Origin: an uncultured Bacteroides sp.
GTDB taxonomy: Bacteria > Bacteroidota > Bacteroidia > Bacteroidales > Bacteroidaceae
NCBI RefSeq assembly: GCF_963666545.1
Contig: NZ_OY762899.1
Span: 2,108,001 to 2,172,000 of the forward strand
DNA length: 64,000 nt
Direction of reading: 5' to 3'
In this document: positions 24,317 through 33,371 of the stretch, piece after piece
Position numbering within the stretch: position 1 is the first letter of the stretch
Layout: every line of letters begins with the position of its first letter
Notes under the pieces: model-generated
What the model saw: the letters and a program-made list of their open reading frames with translations, nothing else
The model's database searches: none
Told to the model about the DNA's origin: nothing
Program-made: the position numbers and the translations under genes

Positions 24317-25780
24317 ATGGCACAAGGTTCCCGTCAGACGCAGTCGCAAGTACAGCAACAAACTCAGACTCTTTCTCCTCAACAGATTCTGGTTGTGAAA
24401 TTATTGGAACTTCCTGCAGTGGAGTTGGAAGATCGTGTGCGTGCTGAGTTGCTTGAAAACCCCGCTTTGGAAGAAGGCAAAGAGGAAACGGCGGCCGATG
24501 ATCTGGCTGCTACGGATGCTCAGGAGGGTGAAAGCGACGCCAATGAATATGATTCATTAAGCGACTATCTGAGCGAAGATGACATCCCCGACTACAAATT
24601 ACAAGAAAATAACCGTTCGAAAGGTGAGCAAGCCGAAGAAATCCCTTTCTCGGACGCAACCTCTTTTTACGAAATATTGAGAGAACAACTGGGTGAACGA
24701 AATCTGACCGAGCACGAACAGGAATTGGCTGAATACATCATCGGCTCACTTGATGACGACGGGCTACTTCGGAAATCTTTGGAAAGTATCAATGACGAAC
24801 TGGCCATCTATGCCGGAGTGAATACTTGTGAAGAGGAACTTGAAGAGGTGCTGAAAATTATTCAGGATTTTGATCCGGCAGGGTTAGGTGCCCGTAACTT
24901 GCAAGAGTGTCTGGCCATACAAATCCTTCGAAAAGAACCTTCACCACTACGACAAACTGAACTGGACATTATCGAAAAATGCTACGAGGAATTTACGCGC
25001 AAGCATTGGGATAAGATTATGCAGAAGCTCGGGTTGAGTGAGAAGGAGTTTGAAGAAACGATCGCAGAGATAACCAAATTGAACCCTCGACCGGGCAGCT
25101 CTCTTGGTGAAGTGATCGGACGGAATATGCAGCAAATCATACCGGACTTCACCGTTGAAACTTATGATGACGGAACCATCATCCTTAGCATGAACAATCG
25201 GAATATGCCCGAGTTACGGATGAGTAGGGACTTCACGGAGATGGTTGAAGAACATACAAAAAACAGAGCTAATCAGACAAAGGAATCGAAAGAAGCAATG
25301 ATGTTTCTCAAGCAAAAGATGGATTCGGCACAAGGATTCATTGATGCTGTGAAACAACGCCAAAACACGCTGCAAACTACCATGCAAGCAATCATTGACT
25401 TGCAACGTCCGTTCTTTCTTGAAGGAGACGAATCGCTGCTCCGCCCCATGATATTAAAAGATGTGGCTGAGCGCACGAGACTTGACATTTCCACGATATC
25501 AAGAGTGAGTAATAGTAAATATGTGCAAACCAATTACGGTGTATACTCCCTCAAATTCTTTTTTAGCGACGGCTATACCACTGAAGATGGTGAAGAGATG
25601 TCTGTTCGCGAAATCCGAAAGATATTAAAGGAATGCATTGACAATGAAAACAAGAAAAAGCCGCTTACGGATGACGAATTGGCTGATATACTGAAAGAAA
25701 AAGGATATCCTATTGCCCGAAGAACGGTAGCTAAATATCGTCAGCAGTTAAACATACCTGTAGCAAGACTAAGAAGATAA
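24317..25780 (+). CDS. rpoN: RNA polymerase sigma-54 factor
   Basis: Alternative sigma factor that needs AAA+ enhancer-binding activators and recognises -24/-12 promoters. The 487-residue protein has the Gln/Leu-rich activator-interaction region (residues 5-45, QVQQQTQTLSPQQILVV), an acidic linker, the core-binding domain and the RpoN box ARRTVAKYR (467-475). Domain order and length are normal. It heads a plus-strand run with a PAP2-like gene, gcvH, purE and ispG. No sigma-54 activator gene is in the window. Confidence 0.96.
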   Translation: MAQGSRQTQSQVQQQTQTLSPQQILVVKLLELPAVELEDRVRAELLENPALEEGKEETAADDLAATDAQEGESDANEYDSLSDYLSEDDIPDYKLQENNRSKGEQAEEIPFSDATSFYEILREQLGERNLTEHEQELAEYIIGSLDDDGLLRKSLESINDELAIYAGVNTCEEELEEVLKIIQDFDPAGLGARNLQECLAIQILRKEPSPLRQTELDIIEKCYEEFTRKHWDKIMQKLGLSEKEFEETIAEITKLNPRPGSSLGEVIGRNMQQIIPDFTVETYDDGTIILSMNNRNMPELRMSRDFTEMVEEHTKNRANQTKESKEAMMFLKQKMDSAQGFIDAVKQRQNTLQTTMQAIIDLQRPFFLEGDESLLRPMILKDVAERTRLDISTISRVSNSKYVQTNYGVYSLKFFFSDGYTTEDGEEMSVREIRKILKECIDNENKKKPLTDDELADILKEKGYPIARRTVAKYRQQLNIPVARLRR

Positions 25781-25823
25781 AATAGACTTAAAATAGCTTG
25801 AAGAACTTAACAATAAAAAATAT

Positions 25824-26486
25824 ATGGAAGAGCATATCATTGCAGATAGAACGTTGATCAGGACGGCCAAAATTATATCGGCCGTCTTTACTCCGTTTTC
25901 TATTCCTTTTGTGGCATTTCTTATCCTGCTCTTATTTTCGTATTTGCGCATCATGCCGCTCACTTACAAATTGATCGTTCTAGGGGTTGTTTATTGCTTC
26001 ACAATATTGATGCCTACACTGACTATCTTCTTATTCCGGAAAATCAATGGCTTCGAAGCAAAAGATCTGACTGACCGCAAAAAACGTTATGTACCCTACA
26101 TACTGACGATCCTTTCTTACGTATTCTGCCTATTGATGATGCGTAAACTAAACATTCCGTGGTACATGTCGGGAATTATTCTGGCAAGTCTGTTGGCCAT
26201 GGGCATTAGCACCATAGTCAATCTAAAATGGAAGCTTAGTGAGCACATGATTGGCATGGGTGGTATTGTAGCAGGATTAATCTCTTTCAGTGAATTATTC
26301 AGCTATAACCCTGTATGGTGGCTGTGTCTCTTTTTACTCATAGCGGGCACGCTGGGGACTGCCCGAATCATTTTGCAACATCACACACTGAGTGAAGTAC
26401 TAACCGGATTTGGCGTTGGCTTCATTTGTACGCTATTGGTGCTGCACCCCGTAACCAATATTTTATTTAGAATTTTCTTATTTTAA
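25824..26486 (+). CDS. PAP2-like membrane protein with degenerate phosphatase motifs
   Basis: A 220-residue membrane protein with six hydrophobic segments. The three PAP2 (type 2 phosphatidic acid phosphatase) motifs can be traced but are altered. KKRYVP stands for KX6RP, LSEH for PSGH (His kept), and ARIILQHHTLSEV for SRX5HX3D (Arg and His kept, final Asp replaced by Glu). Activity on lipid phosphates, such as undecaprenyl pyrophosphate or lipid A, is possible but not secure. It lies 43 nt after rpoN and 28 nt before gcvH. Confidence 0.75.
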   Translation: MEEHIIADRTLIRTAKIISAVFTPFSIPFVAFLILLLFSYLRIMPLTYKLIVLGVVYCFTILMPTLTIFLFRKINGFEAKDLTDRKKRYVPYILTILSYVFCLLMMRKLNIPWYMSGIILASLLAMGISTIVNLKWKLSEHMIGMGGIVAGLISFSELFSYNPVWWLCLFLLIAGTLGTARIILQHHTLSEVLTGFGVGFICTLLVLHPVTNILFRIFLF

Positions 26487-26514
26487 TAGTATGAACCTTT
26501 AAATTTTACTAGTT

Positions 26515-26895
26515 ATGAAGTTTCCTGAAGAATTAAAGTACACCAAAGAACATGAATGGATTCGCCTGGATGGCGACGTGGCTTATATAGGTATCACTGA
26601 TTATGCACAAGAGCAATTAGGCGACATCGTTTTTGTCGATGTTCCCAGCGTAGGAGAAAAACTTGAAGCAGGAGAAGTGTTCGGTACCATCGAAGTTGTA
26701 AAAACAATCTCTGATCTTTTTCTACCTGTAGCAGGAGAAGTCGTGGAACAAAATGAAACATTGGAAGAAAAGCCAGAGTTAGTAAACCAAGATCCATACG
26801 GCGCAGGCTGGATTATAAAAATAAAACCGGCTGCCGATGCTGATTTTGATTCTCTGCTAGACTATAAAGAATACAAAAAAACGGTAAACGAATAA
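26515..26895 (+). CDS. gcvH: glycine cleavage system H protein
   Basis: Lipoyl carrier that shuttles the aminomethyl group between the P, T and L proteins of glycine decarboxylase. The 126 residues match the family. The lipoylated lysine is Lys63 in [13 protein letters not shown], and the C-terminus has the usual [13 protein letters not shown]. No gcvT, gcvP or lpd genes are in the window, so the complex is encoded in parts. It is 9 nt ahead of purE. Confidence 0.96.
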   Translation: MKFPEELKYTKEHEWIRLDGDVAYIGITDYAQEQLGDIVFVDVPSVGEKLEAGEVFGTIEVVKTISDLFLPVAGEVVEQNETLEEKPELVNQDPYGAGWIIKIKPAADADFDSLLDYKEYKKTVNE

Positions 26896-26904
26896 ACCAA
26901 TAGT

Positions 26905-27411
26905 ATGACGCCAATTGTTAGTATAATCATGGGTAGCACATCTGATCTCCCCGTTATGGAGAAAGCGGCTCAATTACTAAACGATTTGCATGTACCATTT
27001 GAGATGAATGCACTCTCGGCTCACCGCACACCGGAAGCTGTAGAGGCATTCGCCAAAAATGCGCATTCAAAAGGAATTAAAGTGATTATCGCTGCTGCCG
27101 GTATGGCCGCCCATTTACCGGGAGTTATTGCAGCATCCACACCGTTACCGGTAATCGGTGTCCCAATAAAATCTACACTCGATGGCATCGACGCACTGCT
27201 GGCCATCGTACAGATGCCTCCGGGAATTCCCGTGGCAACTGTAGGAATAAACGGTGCACTCAATGCTGCAATTCTTGCCATCCAGATGTTATCTCTGGAA
27301 GATAAAGAATTAGAAGCCAAATTCATTGCTTATAAAGAAGGACTTAAAAAGAAAATTGTTAAGGCCAACGAAGAGTTGAAGGAGGTGAAGTACGAGTTTA
27401 AAACAAATTAA
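26905..27411 (+). CDS. purE: N5-carboxyaminoimidazole ribonucleotide mutase
   Basis: Converts N5-CAIR to CAIR in purine synthesis (class I PurE). The 168-residue protein starts with the GSTSDLPVMEKA phosphate loop (residues 10-21), has the catalytic SAHRTPE (His40) and the family segment AAAGMAAHLPGV. It sits between gcvH (9 nt) and ispG, whose ATG directly follows the purE stop with no spacer. Glycine cleavage feeds one-carbon units to purine synthesis, so the gcvH-purE pairing is metabolically sensible. Confidence 0.95.
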   Translation: MTPIVSIIMGSTSDLPVMEKAAQLLNDLHVPFEMNALSAHRTPEAVEAFAKNAHSKGIKVIIAAAGMAAHLPGVIAASTPLPVIGVPIKSTLDGIDALLAIVQMPPGIPVATVGINGALNAAILAIQMLSLEDKELEAKFIAYKEGLKKKIVKANEELKEVKYEFKTN

Positions 27412-29289
27412 ATGGATCTATTCAACTATTCCCGAAGGGAAACGTCTGAGGTTAACATTGGTGCCATAGCTTTGGGTGGAAAAAACCCTATCCGCATCCA
27501 GTCGATGACCAATACATCCACTCAAGACACAGAAGCTTGCGTGGAACAAGTAAAGAGAATCATAGATGCCGGAGGTGACTATGTCCGTCTGACCACGCAA
27601 GGAGTGAAAGAGGCTGAAAACCTCAAGAACATCAATGTAGCTTTGAGAGCTCAAGGATACATGAATCCACTCGTAGCAGATATTCACTTCACTCCCAAAG
27701 TTGCTGACGTGGCGGCATTATATGCTGAAAAAGTACGCATCAATCCGGGTAACTATCTGGATGCCCCGCGTACTTTCAAGCAAGTGAATTACACCGATGA
27801 GGAATATGCGCAGGAGTTAGCGAAGATTCGTGAGCGCCTTGTCACGTTCCTTACTATATGTAAGGAAAATAATACAGCTATTCGCATTGGAGTGAATCAC
27901 GGTTCCTTATCGGACCGCATCATGACTCGCTACGGAGACACACCTGAGGGGATGGTCGAATCGTGTATGGAATTTCTTCGCATTTGCGTTGCCGAAAACT
28001 TCATGAACGTGGCTATCTCCATAAAAGCATCCAACACAGTAGTGATGGTGAGAACAGTAAGGCTACTCGTGGAAGTCATGAAGAAAGAAGGAATGGAATT
28101 TCCACTTCATCTGGGAGTAACCGAGGCCGGAGATGGAGAAGATGGGCGTATAAAATCAGCACTAGGCATTGGAGCTTTGCTAGCAGATGGATACGGAGAC
28201 ACCGTAAGAGTTTCGCTAAGCGAAGAACCTGAAGCAGAAATTCCTGTAGCCAAGAAATTGGTTGACTATGTTACTCAACGCATTAAGCATCCTTATATAC
28301 CAGGTCTAGAAGCAAAAGAGTTTAATTACCTCGCTCCTGTACGCAGGCAAACGACTGAAGTTAAGAATATCGGTGGAGAGAACGTTCCGGTAGTTATATC
28401 TGATCGGATGGACAATACATTCGAAACGAACCCTCAGTTCATTCCCGATTACATCTATGCCGCAAGAGAATTACCTGCTCAATTAGAAGAAGGACCTGAC
28501 TATATACTCGATGCAGACGTGTGGGAAGCTGAAAAAGCTTCATTCGAAAAAGCCGGAAAGAACTGTTGGCCAGCTTTCAACCATACACAGCTATTGGCTA
28601 TTGGCAGTTGCCCTGCGGAACTTAAATTTCTGTTTATGCCCTACATGGCATTGACAGATGAAGTCATTGCTTGTTTGAAAGTTCATCCTGAAATCGTGTT
28701 GCTCTCACAAAGCAACCATCCTAACAGAGTGGGCGAGCATAGAGCATCAGTCCACCAATTAATGGTTGAAGGAGTTCAAAATCCAGTCGTTATTTTTCAG
28801 CACTATTCCGAAAACCAAGCTGAAGATTTGCAAGTAAAAGCAGCAGCAGATATGGGTGCCTTGATTCTGGATGGCCTCTGCGATGGCATTTTCTTGTATA
28901 ACCAAGGTAACCTTAGTCATGCTACAGTAGATGCAACAGCTTTCGGTATTCTACAAGCAGGGCGTGTGCGTACAAGTAAAACGGAATATATATCTTGCCC
29001 GGGATGTGGACGCACACTTTTCAGCCTGCAGAGCACCATTGCTCGTGTAAAAGCAGCCACATCGCATTTGAAAGGACTAAAAATAGGCATCATGGGATGT
29101 ATTGTAAATGGTCCGGGAGAGATGGCTGATGCTGATTACGGATACGTAGGTGCAGGCAGAGGAAAAATCAGCCTATATAAGCGTAAAGAGTGTATAGAAA
29201 AAAACATTCCGGAAGCAGAAGCGGTAGACAAACTCATAGCCTTGATTAAAGCAAATGGAGACTATTATTCGGAAGAGGAAAGTTTATAA
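27412..29289 (+). CDS. ispG: 4-hydroxy-3-methylbut-2-enyl diphosphate synthase, long form
   Basis: [4Fe-4S] enzyme of the MEP isoprenoid pathway, converting MEcPP to HMBPP. At 625 residues it is the long type found in Bacteroidetes, Chlamydiae and plants. The N-terminal TIM barrel (residues 1 to about 280, PIRIQSMTNTST) is followed by a large inserted domain and the C-terminal cluster domain with CPGCGR and GCIVNGPGE cysteines. Its ATG abuts the purE stop, indicating coupled translation. Confidence 0.95.
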   Translation: MDLFNYSRRETSEVNIGAIALGGKNPIRIQSMTNTSTQDTEACVEQVKRIIDAGGDYVRLTTQGVKEAENLKNINVALRAQGYMNPLVADIHFTPKVADVAALYAEKVRINPGNYLDAPRTFKQVNYTDEEYAQELAKIRERLVTFLTICKENNTAIRIGVNHGSLSDRIMTRYGDTPEGMVESCMEFLRICVAENFMNVAISIKASNTVVMVRTVRLLVEVMKKEGMEFPLHLGVTEAGDGEDGRIKSALGIGALLADGYGDTVRVSLSEEPEAEIPVAKKLVDYVTQRIKHPYIPGLEAKEFNYLAPVRRQTTEVKNIGGENVPVVISDRMDNTFETNPQFIPDYIYAARELPAQLEEGPDYILDADVWEAEKASFEKAGKNCWPAFNHTQLLAIGSCPAELKFLFMPYMALTDEVIACLKVHPEIVLLSQSNHPNRVGEHRASVHQLMVEGVQNPVVIFQHYSENQAEDLQVKAAADMGALILDGLCDGIFLYNQGNLSHATVDATAFGILQAGRVRTSKTEYISCPGCGRTLFSLQSTIARVKAATSHLKGLKIGIMGCIVNGPGEMADADYGYVGAGRGKISLYKRKECIEKNIPEAEAVDKLIALIKANGDYYSEEESL

Positions 29290-29453
29290 GGAAAGGAAAG
29301 AAAAGATTGATTCACCTGATCCATGCCTTTAGCTTGAAGTTGACCAACAACTAGCAATTTTTATAGTATTCCAGAAAAAGCTAGCCGGTGTGTAATCAAT
29401 TGATGAGCCTAAAGAAAAGAGATTCCTTGTTTTAGCAACATTCCTCTGAATAC

Positions 29454-29499
29454 AAAGAAAGCCAACTAATTTATCATTTTGAATTAGTTGGCTTTCTTT
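29454..29499. terminator. bidirectional terminator between ispG and the esterase gene
   Basis: Perfect 18-bp arms (29454-29471, 29482-29499), 10-nt loop, A- and T-rich ends. The rest of the 29290-29567 gap shows no gene. Confidence 0.85.
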
Positions 29500-29567
29500 A
29501 TATCTTTCAGGTTCACTTGAAAAGACCGGAATCAATCTCCCAATGGGGTAATCAATTGGAGACCCTT

Positions 29568-30338
29568 CTATTTTTTCTTTTGCTGAAAAAGCCAGTCCAT
29601 GAACCCCGGATAATTGAATGCAGGATCCCAACTACCATGGTTGCATCCCGGGAACTCAATATACTCAACGGTTGCTCCAGAAGCTTTCAAGGCTTTATAA
29701 GCCTCACGAGAACCTTCTACAGGCACCACATCGTCACTATCTCCATGGAAGATACGGAAACTGGTCTTCTTTACTTTTTTAAGCCGATCCGGATTTATCG
29801 TGCCACAAATTGGAATAGCAGCAGCAAACAAATCAGGGAAACGACTGACAAAATCATAAGTACCCATCCCTCCCATTGAAAGACCAATAATATAAATCCT
29901 ACCTTTATCAACCTCCGGCATAGCAAGATAGCTGTCAAGTAGTTCTTTCACATCACGAAGCATAGGCGTTAGTTCCGGTGAGCTCGGCATTTCCGAAGGC
30001 TGAAAGGATGTCGGTCGAGAAGGGTAGCCCCAATAGCCGGACAACGGACACTGAGGACACAAGACAAAACTAGGATACTTCTCCCTGTTTACAGGATTTT
30101 GAAACATCCGGCTACCATGCGTCAGTTGTTTCTCATTATCATCACCGCGTTCGCCGGCACCATGCAGAAACAACACCAATGGATATTTCTTTCCGGATTT
30201 TTCCCCTTCGGGGCGAAGCAATCTATAATTCAATGAATCACCCGCTGACGACACAAACACTTTCTTTTCGTATTCTCCTTGTGCTAATGCATAAGCGCTT
30301 AGCAAGAGAAAAGGCAATAAGAAAATCAACTTTTTCAT
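29568..30338 (-). CDS. secreted alpha/beta-hydrolase (esterase/prolyl oligopeptidase-like)
   Basis: A 256-residue exported hydrolase: signal peptide MKKLIFLLPFLLLSAYALAQ. The oxyanion segment is FLHGAGERG, the nucleophile Ser lies in GLSMGG, Asp in HGDSDDVVP and His in CNHGSWD, a complete catalytic triad. It resembles the phospholipase/carboxylesterase or PHB depolymerase-like secreted enzymes of gut Bacteroides that act on plant or glycan esters. The substrate is unknown. It starts 21 nt after the S41 protease gene, so it is probably the last gene of the adenosine kinase-protease-esterase unit. Confidence 0.87.
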   Translation of the reverse strand: MKKLIFLLPFLLLSAYALAQGEYEKKVFVSSAGDSLNYRLLRPEGEKSGKKYPLVLFLHGAGERGDDNEKQLTHGSRMFQNPVNREKYPSFVLCPQCPLSGYWGYPSRPTSFQPSEMPSSPELTPMLRDVKELLDSYLAMPEVDKGRIYIIGLSMGGMGTYDFVSRFPDLFAAAIPICGTINPDRLKKVKKTSFRIFHGDSDDVVPVEGSREAYKALKASGATVEYIEFPGCNHGSWDPAFNYPGFMDWLFQQKKK

Positions 30339-30359
30339 GGTAGAATGAATTTATGAATA

Positions 30360-32036
30360 CTATTTCTTACCCGGTGCTAAGATTCCTCGGTATTTTTCAG
30401 AATTGCTTAATACTTTAATTGCTTGTTGCAAATCATCATCATCCTTCAACTGCTGTATGATACTTCCTCGTTGGAAATAATAACGCTTGATAATCTCAAT
30501 CGAAATCATATTCTTAATGTCCTTTGAAAAATAATCTAAGTCGCGATCAAGATTATGGGTCAACTTTTTCTCTAGTGCCTTGAATTCCTCAGAAGCACCA
30601 TCCATATAGCCTTCAAACGAAGCAGCTTCTTTGAGCGTCTTAAGAATTTTCTCACTTTGCTGATCATACTTAAAATCAGAAGATTTCACCAGAGTTTTAA
30701 AATCAGCATAATCAGCATCCGTCAAAGCAAACTTCTCAGGAGAAACAACCGTAACATGTTTCAAGCAATAGTTTGTAGCATAGTTAAAGATGAGATTATC
30801 ATTGATCAAATAGAACAATATATTAGGCAACTTCTGCTGTTCTACAGTTATATCAGGACTCACACCTCCGCCATCACGAACTTCTCGTCCATCGGCAGTA
30901 TGAAATACAGTCGTTAAGCTATCCGGTATACGCCCTACGCTACCATCTTCATTTCTATTTTTATAGTCAATAGCTTGCACACACCGTCCACTTGGTATAT
31001 AATACTTCGAAGTTGTTATTTTAAGCGTACCGCCATAAGGCAACGAACGAGGAACCTGAACCAAACCCTTACCGAAAGTACGATTGCCGATAATCACAGC
31101 ACGATCAAGGTCTTGCAAAGAACCTGCAAGTATCTCTGAAGAAGAAGCAGTTCCACTATTCACCATTACAGCAATAGGAATTTCCGTATCTAGAGGTTCA
31201 CGCAAAGTTTTATATGTACTGCTGGCTTGTTTGATCTTTCCTTTCGTTGTCACAATCGTTTTGCCACGAGGAAGAAAGAAGTTCGCAATCTCAACTGCCT
31301 CATCGAGTAAACCTCCACCATTACCGCGCAAATCAATGATAAGTGATGTTATGCCCTTGTTCTTCTTCAAATCTAAGAATGCCTGTTTAAATTCTTTAGA
31401 GGGATTGCCCGAGAAACTATTCAGGTTGATATAGCCAATCTTATTGCCTACGACTCCATAATATGGCACTGTGGGCAATTGAATTGATTTACGAACGATT
31501 GTAAATGATAGTGGCTTTTTCATTCCGGGACGTTCAACTTTAAGTACAAAACTTGTACCCACTTGTCCCCGAAGCATAGCACTAACTTCATCATTGTTCT
31601 TCCCTGTCAAATCTTTGCCATCGATATCCATTAAGACGTCACCAACTTTGAGTCCTACAAGAGCCGCAGGCATTCCTTCGTATGGTTCTGCTATAATCGA
31701 CCGCTTGCGTTTCTGGTCGTATGTTATCATAGAACCAATTCCTCCGTAAGAACCATTAATCATCTGCTCTAACTCACTCTGATCTTCTTCCGGAAAGTAA
31801 TTAGTATAAGGATCGAGAGACATCAACATACCGTCAATGCCTTCACGAAGTGTTTTGTTTGGATCAATCGTATCTACATAGAACATATCAAGTTCCTTCA
31901 CTATGGCATTGAATATTTCAAGGTTTTTGGCCAATTGGAAGTTGCGGCTATCTCCACTCTTGAAACTAAAGAAAGCCACTATTGTTAAAACAGCTATTGC
32001 TACAATACCATTCCGCTTATTTAGGAATCTTCTCAT
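30360..32036 (-). CDS. S41-family C-terminal processing peptidase
   Basis: A 558-residue periplasmic or membrane-anchored serine protease: one N-terminal hydrophobic anchor (residues 12-25), then a helical region and a PDZ domain (GGIGSMITYD to RPGMKKPL). The protease core follows, with the Ser/Lys dyad in SGTASSSEI and FGKGLVQ. Such CtpA/Prc enzymes trim or degrade envelope proteins by their C-termini. A roughly 180-residue C-terminal tail after the core is usual for Bacteroidetes members. It sits 56 nt after the adenosine kinase gene. Confidence 0.93.
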   Translation of the reverse strand: MRRFLNKRNGIVAIAVLTIVAFFSFKSGDSRNFQLAKNLEIFNAIVKELDMFYVDTIDPNKTLREGIDGMLMSLDPYTNYFPEEDQSELEQMINGSYGGIGSMITYDQKRKRSIIAEPYEGMPAALVGLKVGDVLMDIDGKDLTGKNNDEVSAMLRGQVGTSFVLKVERPGMKKPLSFTIVRKSIQLPTVPYYGVVGNKIGYINLNSFSGNPSKEFKQAFLDLKKNKGITSLIIDLRGNGGGLLDEAVEIANFFLPRGKTIVTTKGKIKQASSTYKTLREPLDTEIPIAVMVNSGTASSSEILAGSLQDLDRAVIIGNRTFGKGLVQVPRSLPYGGTLKITTSKYYIPSGRCVQAIDYKNRNEDGSVGRIPDSLTTVFHTADGREVRDGGGVSPDITVEQQKLPNILFYLINDNLIFNYATNYCLKHVTVVSPEKFALTDADYADFKTLVKSSDFKYDQQSEKILKTLKEAASFEGYMDGASEEFKALEKKLTHNLDRDLDYFSKDIKNMISIEIIKRYYFQRGSIIQQLKDDDDLQQAIKVLSNSEKYRGILAPGKK

Positions 32037-32092
32037 AATAATTAATGTGTTGATTTACGACTGGACTAATTAACAAGTAAACAGTTCAATAT

Positions 32093-33073
32093 CTACAATA
32101 TCTCGTTAATATTTAACTTTATTTCATCCCATTGCTTCTTCGGAATGGTTGTTCCTATCACCTGAATAACATTTCCAGAGAGAATAGAACCTATTTTAGC
32201 ACATTTTTCAAGTGAATAACCACAAGTAAGTCCATACAAAAAACCTGCAGCAAAATAATCACCTGCACCCGTTGTGTCAATCACCTTCTTAATAGGTAAA
32301 GCTTTAACTTTAATTTCTTCAGTTCCTTTACGAATATATGATCCATCCGCTCCAACCTTCACAATAGCAATACTGCACATTTTGGCCATCATATCTAAAG
32401 CTTCTTTTGGTTCTTTGCCTGTGAAAGCTTTTGCCTCTTCTTCATTAGCGAATAAGATATCGACATAACGATTGACTAATAAAGAAAAGAAGTCAAGATC
32501 ACTTTCAACGATATTATAACTAGCCATGTCCAAACAAACTTGCAGACCAGCTTCTTTAGCTAATTCAATGGCACGCAAAATCATATCATGATCTTGTACC
32601 AGATATCCTTCAATAAGAAAATAAGTATAACCTTTGAACATGTCCAATGAAAGATCTTCGGCAGTCAACGTAGAAGCAGCACCAAGATAGGTACCGAAAG
32701 TACGTTCTCCATCTGGAGAGATGAAAGTAGAAGCAACACCCGAAGGAAGATCGCAAGTCAACAACTTCCCTTCAATGCCATTTCTCTGCAAATTATCCTT
32801 GTAAAACCGACCATACGTATCGTCTCCCACTTTGCCTATAAAGCCCGTTCCTGCTCCCAGGCAGGCCAATCCGAGAATAGCATTACCGGTAGAACCACCA
32901 GTAGCTAAATGTGTATCCATCTGGCTAAAGCGTTCATTAATAATCTTTAGTTTTAAATCATCTATAAGCTGCATACTGCCTTTAGGTAATTCCATTTCAG
33001 CAAGAATTGCATCATCATTGAGGGTTGCAAGTACGTCTACAAGGGCGTTGCCCAATCCTATTATTTTGTCCAT
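32093..33073 (-). CDS. PfkB-family kinase, probable adenosine kinase
   Basis: A 326-residue ribokinase-fold enzyme. GGSTGNAILGLA near the N-terminus and DTTGAGDYFAAGF (about 264-276, catalytic Asp in GAGD) are the two PfkB signatures. FISPDGERTFGTYLGAA matches Bacteroidetes adenosine kinases. The start is the ATG at 33073 (MDKIIGLGNALVDV). The longer frame from 33103 includes the -7 box and cannot all be transcribed. It heads a three-gene minus-strand unit and is divergent from the tRNA-Asn pair. Confidence 0.9.
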   Translation of the reverse strand: MDKIIGLGNALVDVLATLNDDAILAEMELPKGSMQLIDDLKLKIINERFSQMDTHLATGGSTGNAILGLACLGAGTGFIGKVGDDTYGRFYKDNLQRNGIEGKLLTCDLPSGVASTFISPDGERTFGTYLGAASTLTAEDLSLDMFKGYTYFLIEGYLVQDHDMILRAIELAKEAGLQVCLDMASYNIVESDLDFFSLLVNRYVDILFANEEEAKAFTGKEPKEALDMMAKMCSIAIVKVGADGSYIRKGTEEIKVKALPIKKVIDTTGAGDYFAAGFLYGLTCGYSLEKCAKIGSILSGNVIQVIGTTIPKKQWDEIKLNINEIL

Positions 33074-33089
33074 TTCAATCTTTTTTTTG

Positions 33090-33097
33090 CAAAGATA
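33090..33097 (-). promoter_or_regulatory. -7 box of the adenosine kinase operon
   Basis: TATCTTTG on the minus strand, 16 nt before the ATG at 33073. Confidence 0.6.
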
Positions 33098-33128
33098 TTG
33101 CATATTTCAAAATATCCTATTACTTTTG
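33097..33128 (+). promoter_or_regulatory. promoter of the tRNA-Asn pair
   Basis: -7 box TACTTTTG (33121-33128) with ATTG (33097-33100) as a one-mismatch -33 box, 20-bp spacer. The -33 box touches the -7 box of the divergent adenosine kinase gene. Confidence 0.55.
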
Positions 33129-33148
33129 CATCGCAATTGAGAAAACAT

Positions 33149-33222
33149 TCTTCGATAGCTCAGTCGGTTAGAGCATCTGACTGTTAATCAGAGGGTCGTA
33201 GGTTCAAGTCCTACTCGAAGAG
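33149..33222 (+). tRNA. tRNA-Asn (anticodon GTT), copy 1
   Basis: 74 nt. Acceptor TCTTCGA/TCGAAGA, discriminator G, anticodon arm TCTGA-CTGTTAA-TCAGA, T-arm GTAGG-TTCAAGT-CCTAC. No encoded CCA. Differs from copy 2 at one D-loop base (C versus T). Confidence 0.97.
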
Positions 33223-33244
33223 CTAAAAACTCTCAATTGCACAT

Positions 33245-33318
33245 TCTTCGATAGCTCAGTTGGTTAGAGCATCTGACTGTTAATCAGAGGGTCGTAGGTT
33301 CAAGTCCTACTCGAAGAG
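33245..33318 (+). tRNA. tRNA-Asn (anticodon GTT), copy 2
   Basis: Same structure as copy 1, 22 nt downstream, presumably processed from one transcript that ends at 33321-33353. Confidence 0.97.
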
Positions 33319-33320
33319 CT

Positions 33321-33353
33321 AAAAAGGTTTGTCATCGCGGCAAACCTTTTTTT
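33321..33353 (+). terminator. terminator of the tRNA-Asn operon
   Basis: A-run, stem GGTTTG/CAAACC with a 10-nt loop, then seven Ts. The flanking A- and T-runs would also allow it to end comF on the minus strand. Confidence 0.85.
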
Positions 33354-33371
33354 GTTTTCACTCTATTCCTT

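Noticed and set aside
27963-28232. 89-codon frame inside ispG
   Set aside because: Out-of-frame shadow of a well-supported gene; no separate signals.
33149-33318. tRNA-Asn pair as the integration site of the mobile element
   Set aside because: The element lies 20 kb away after secDF; both tRNAs and their terminator are intact and no integrase is adjacent.
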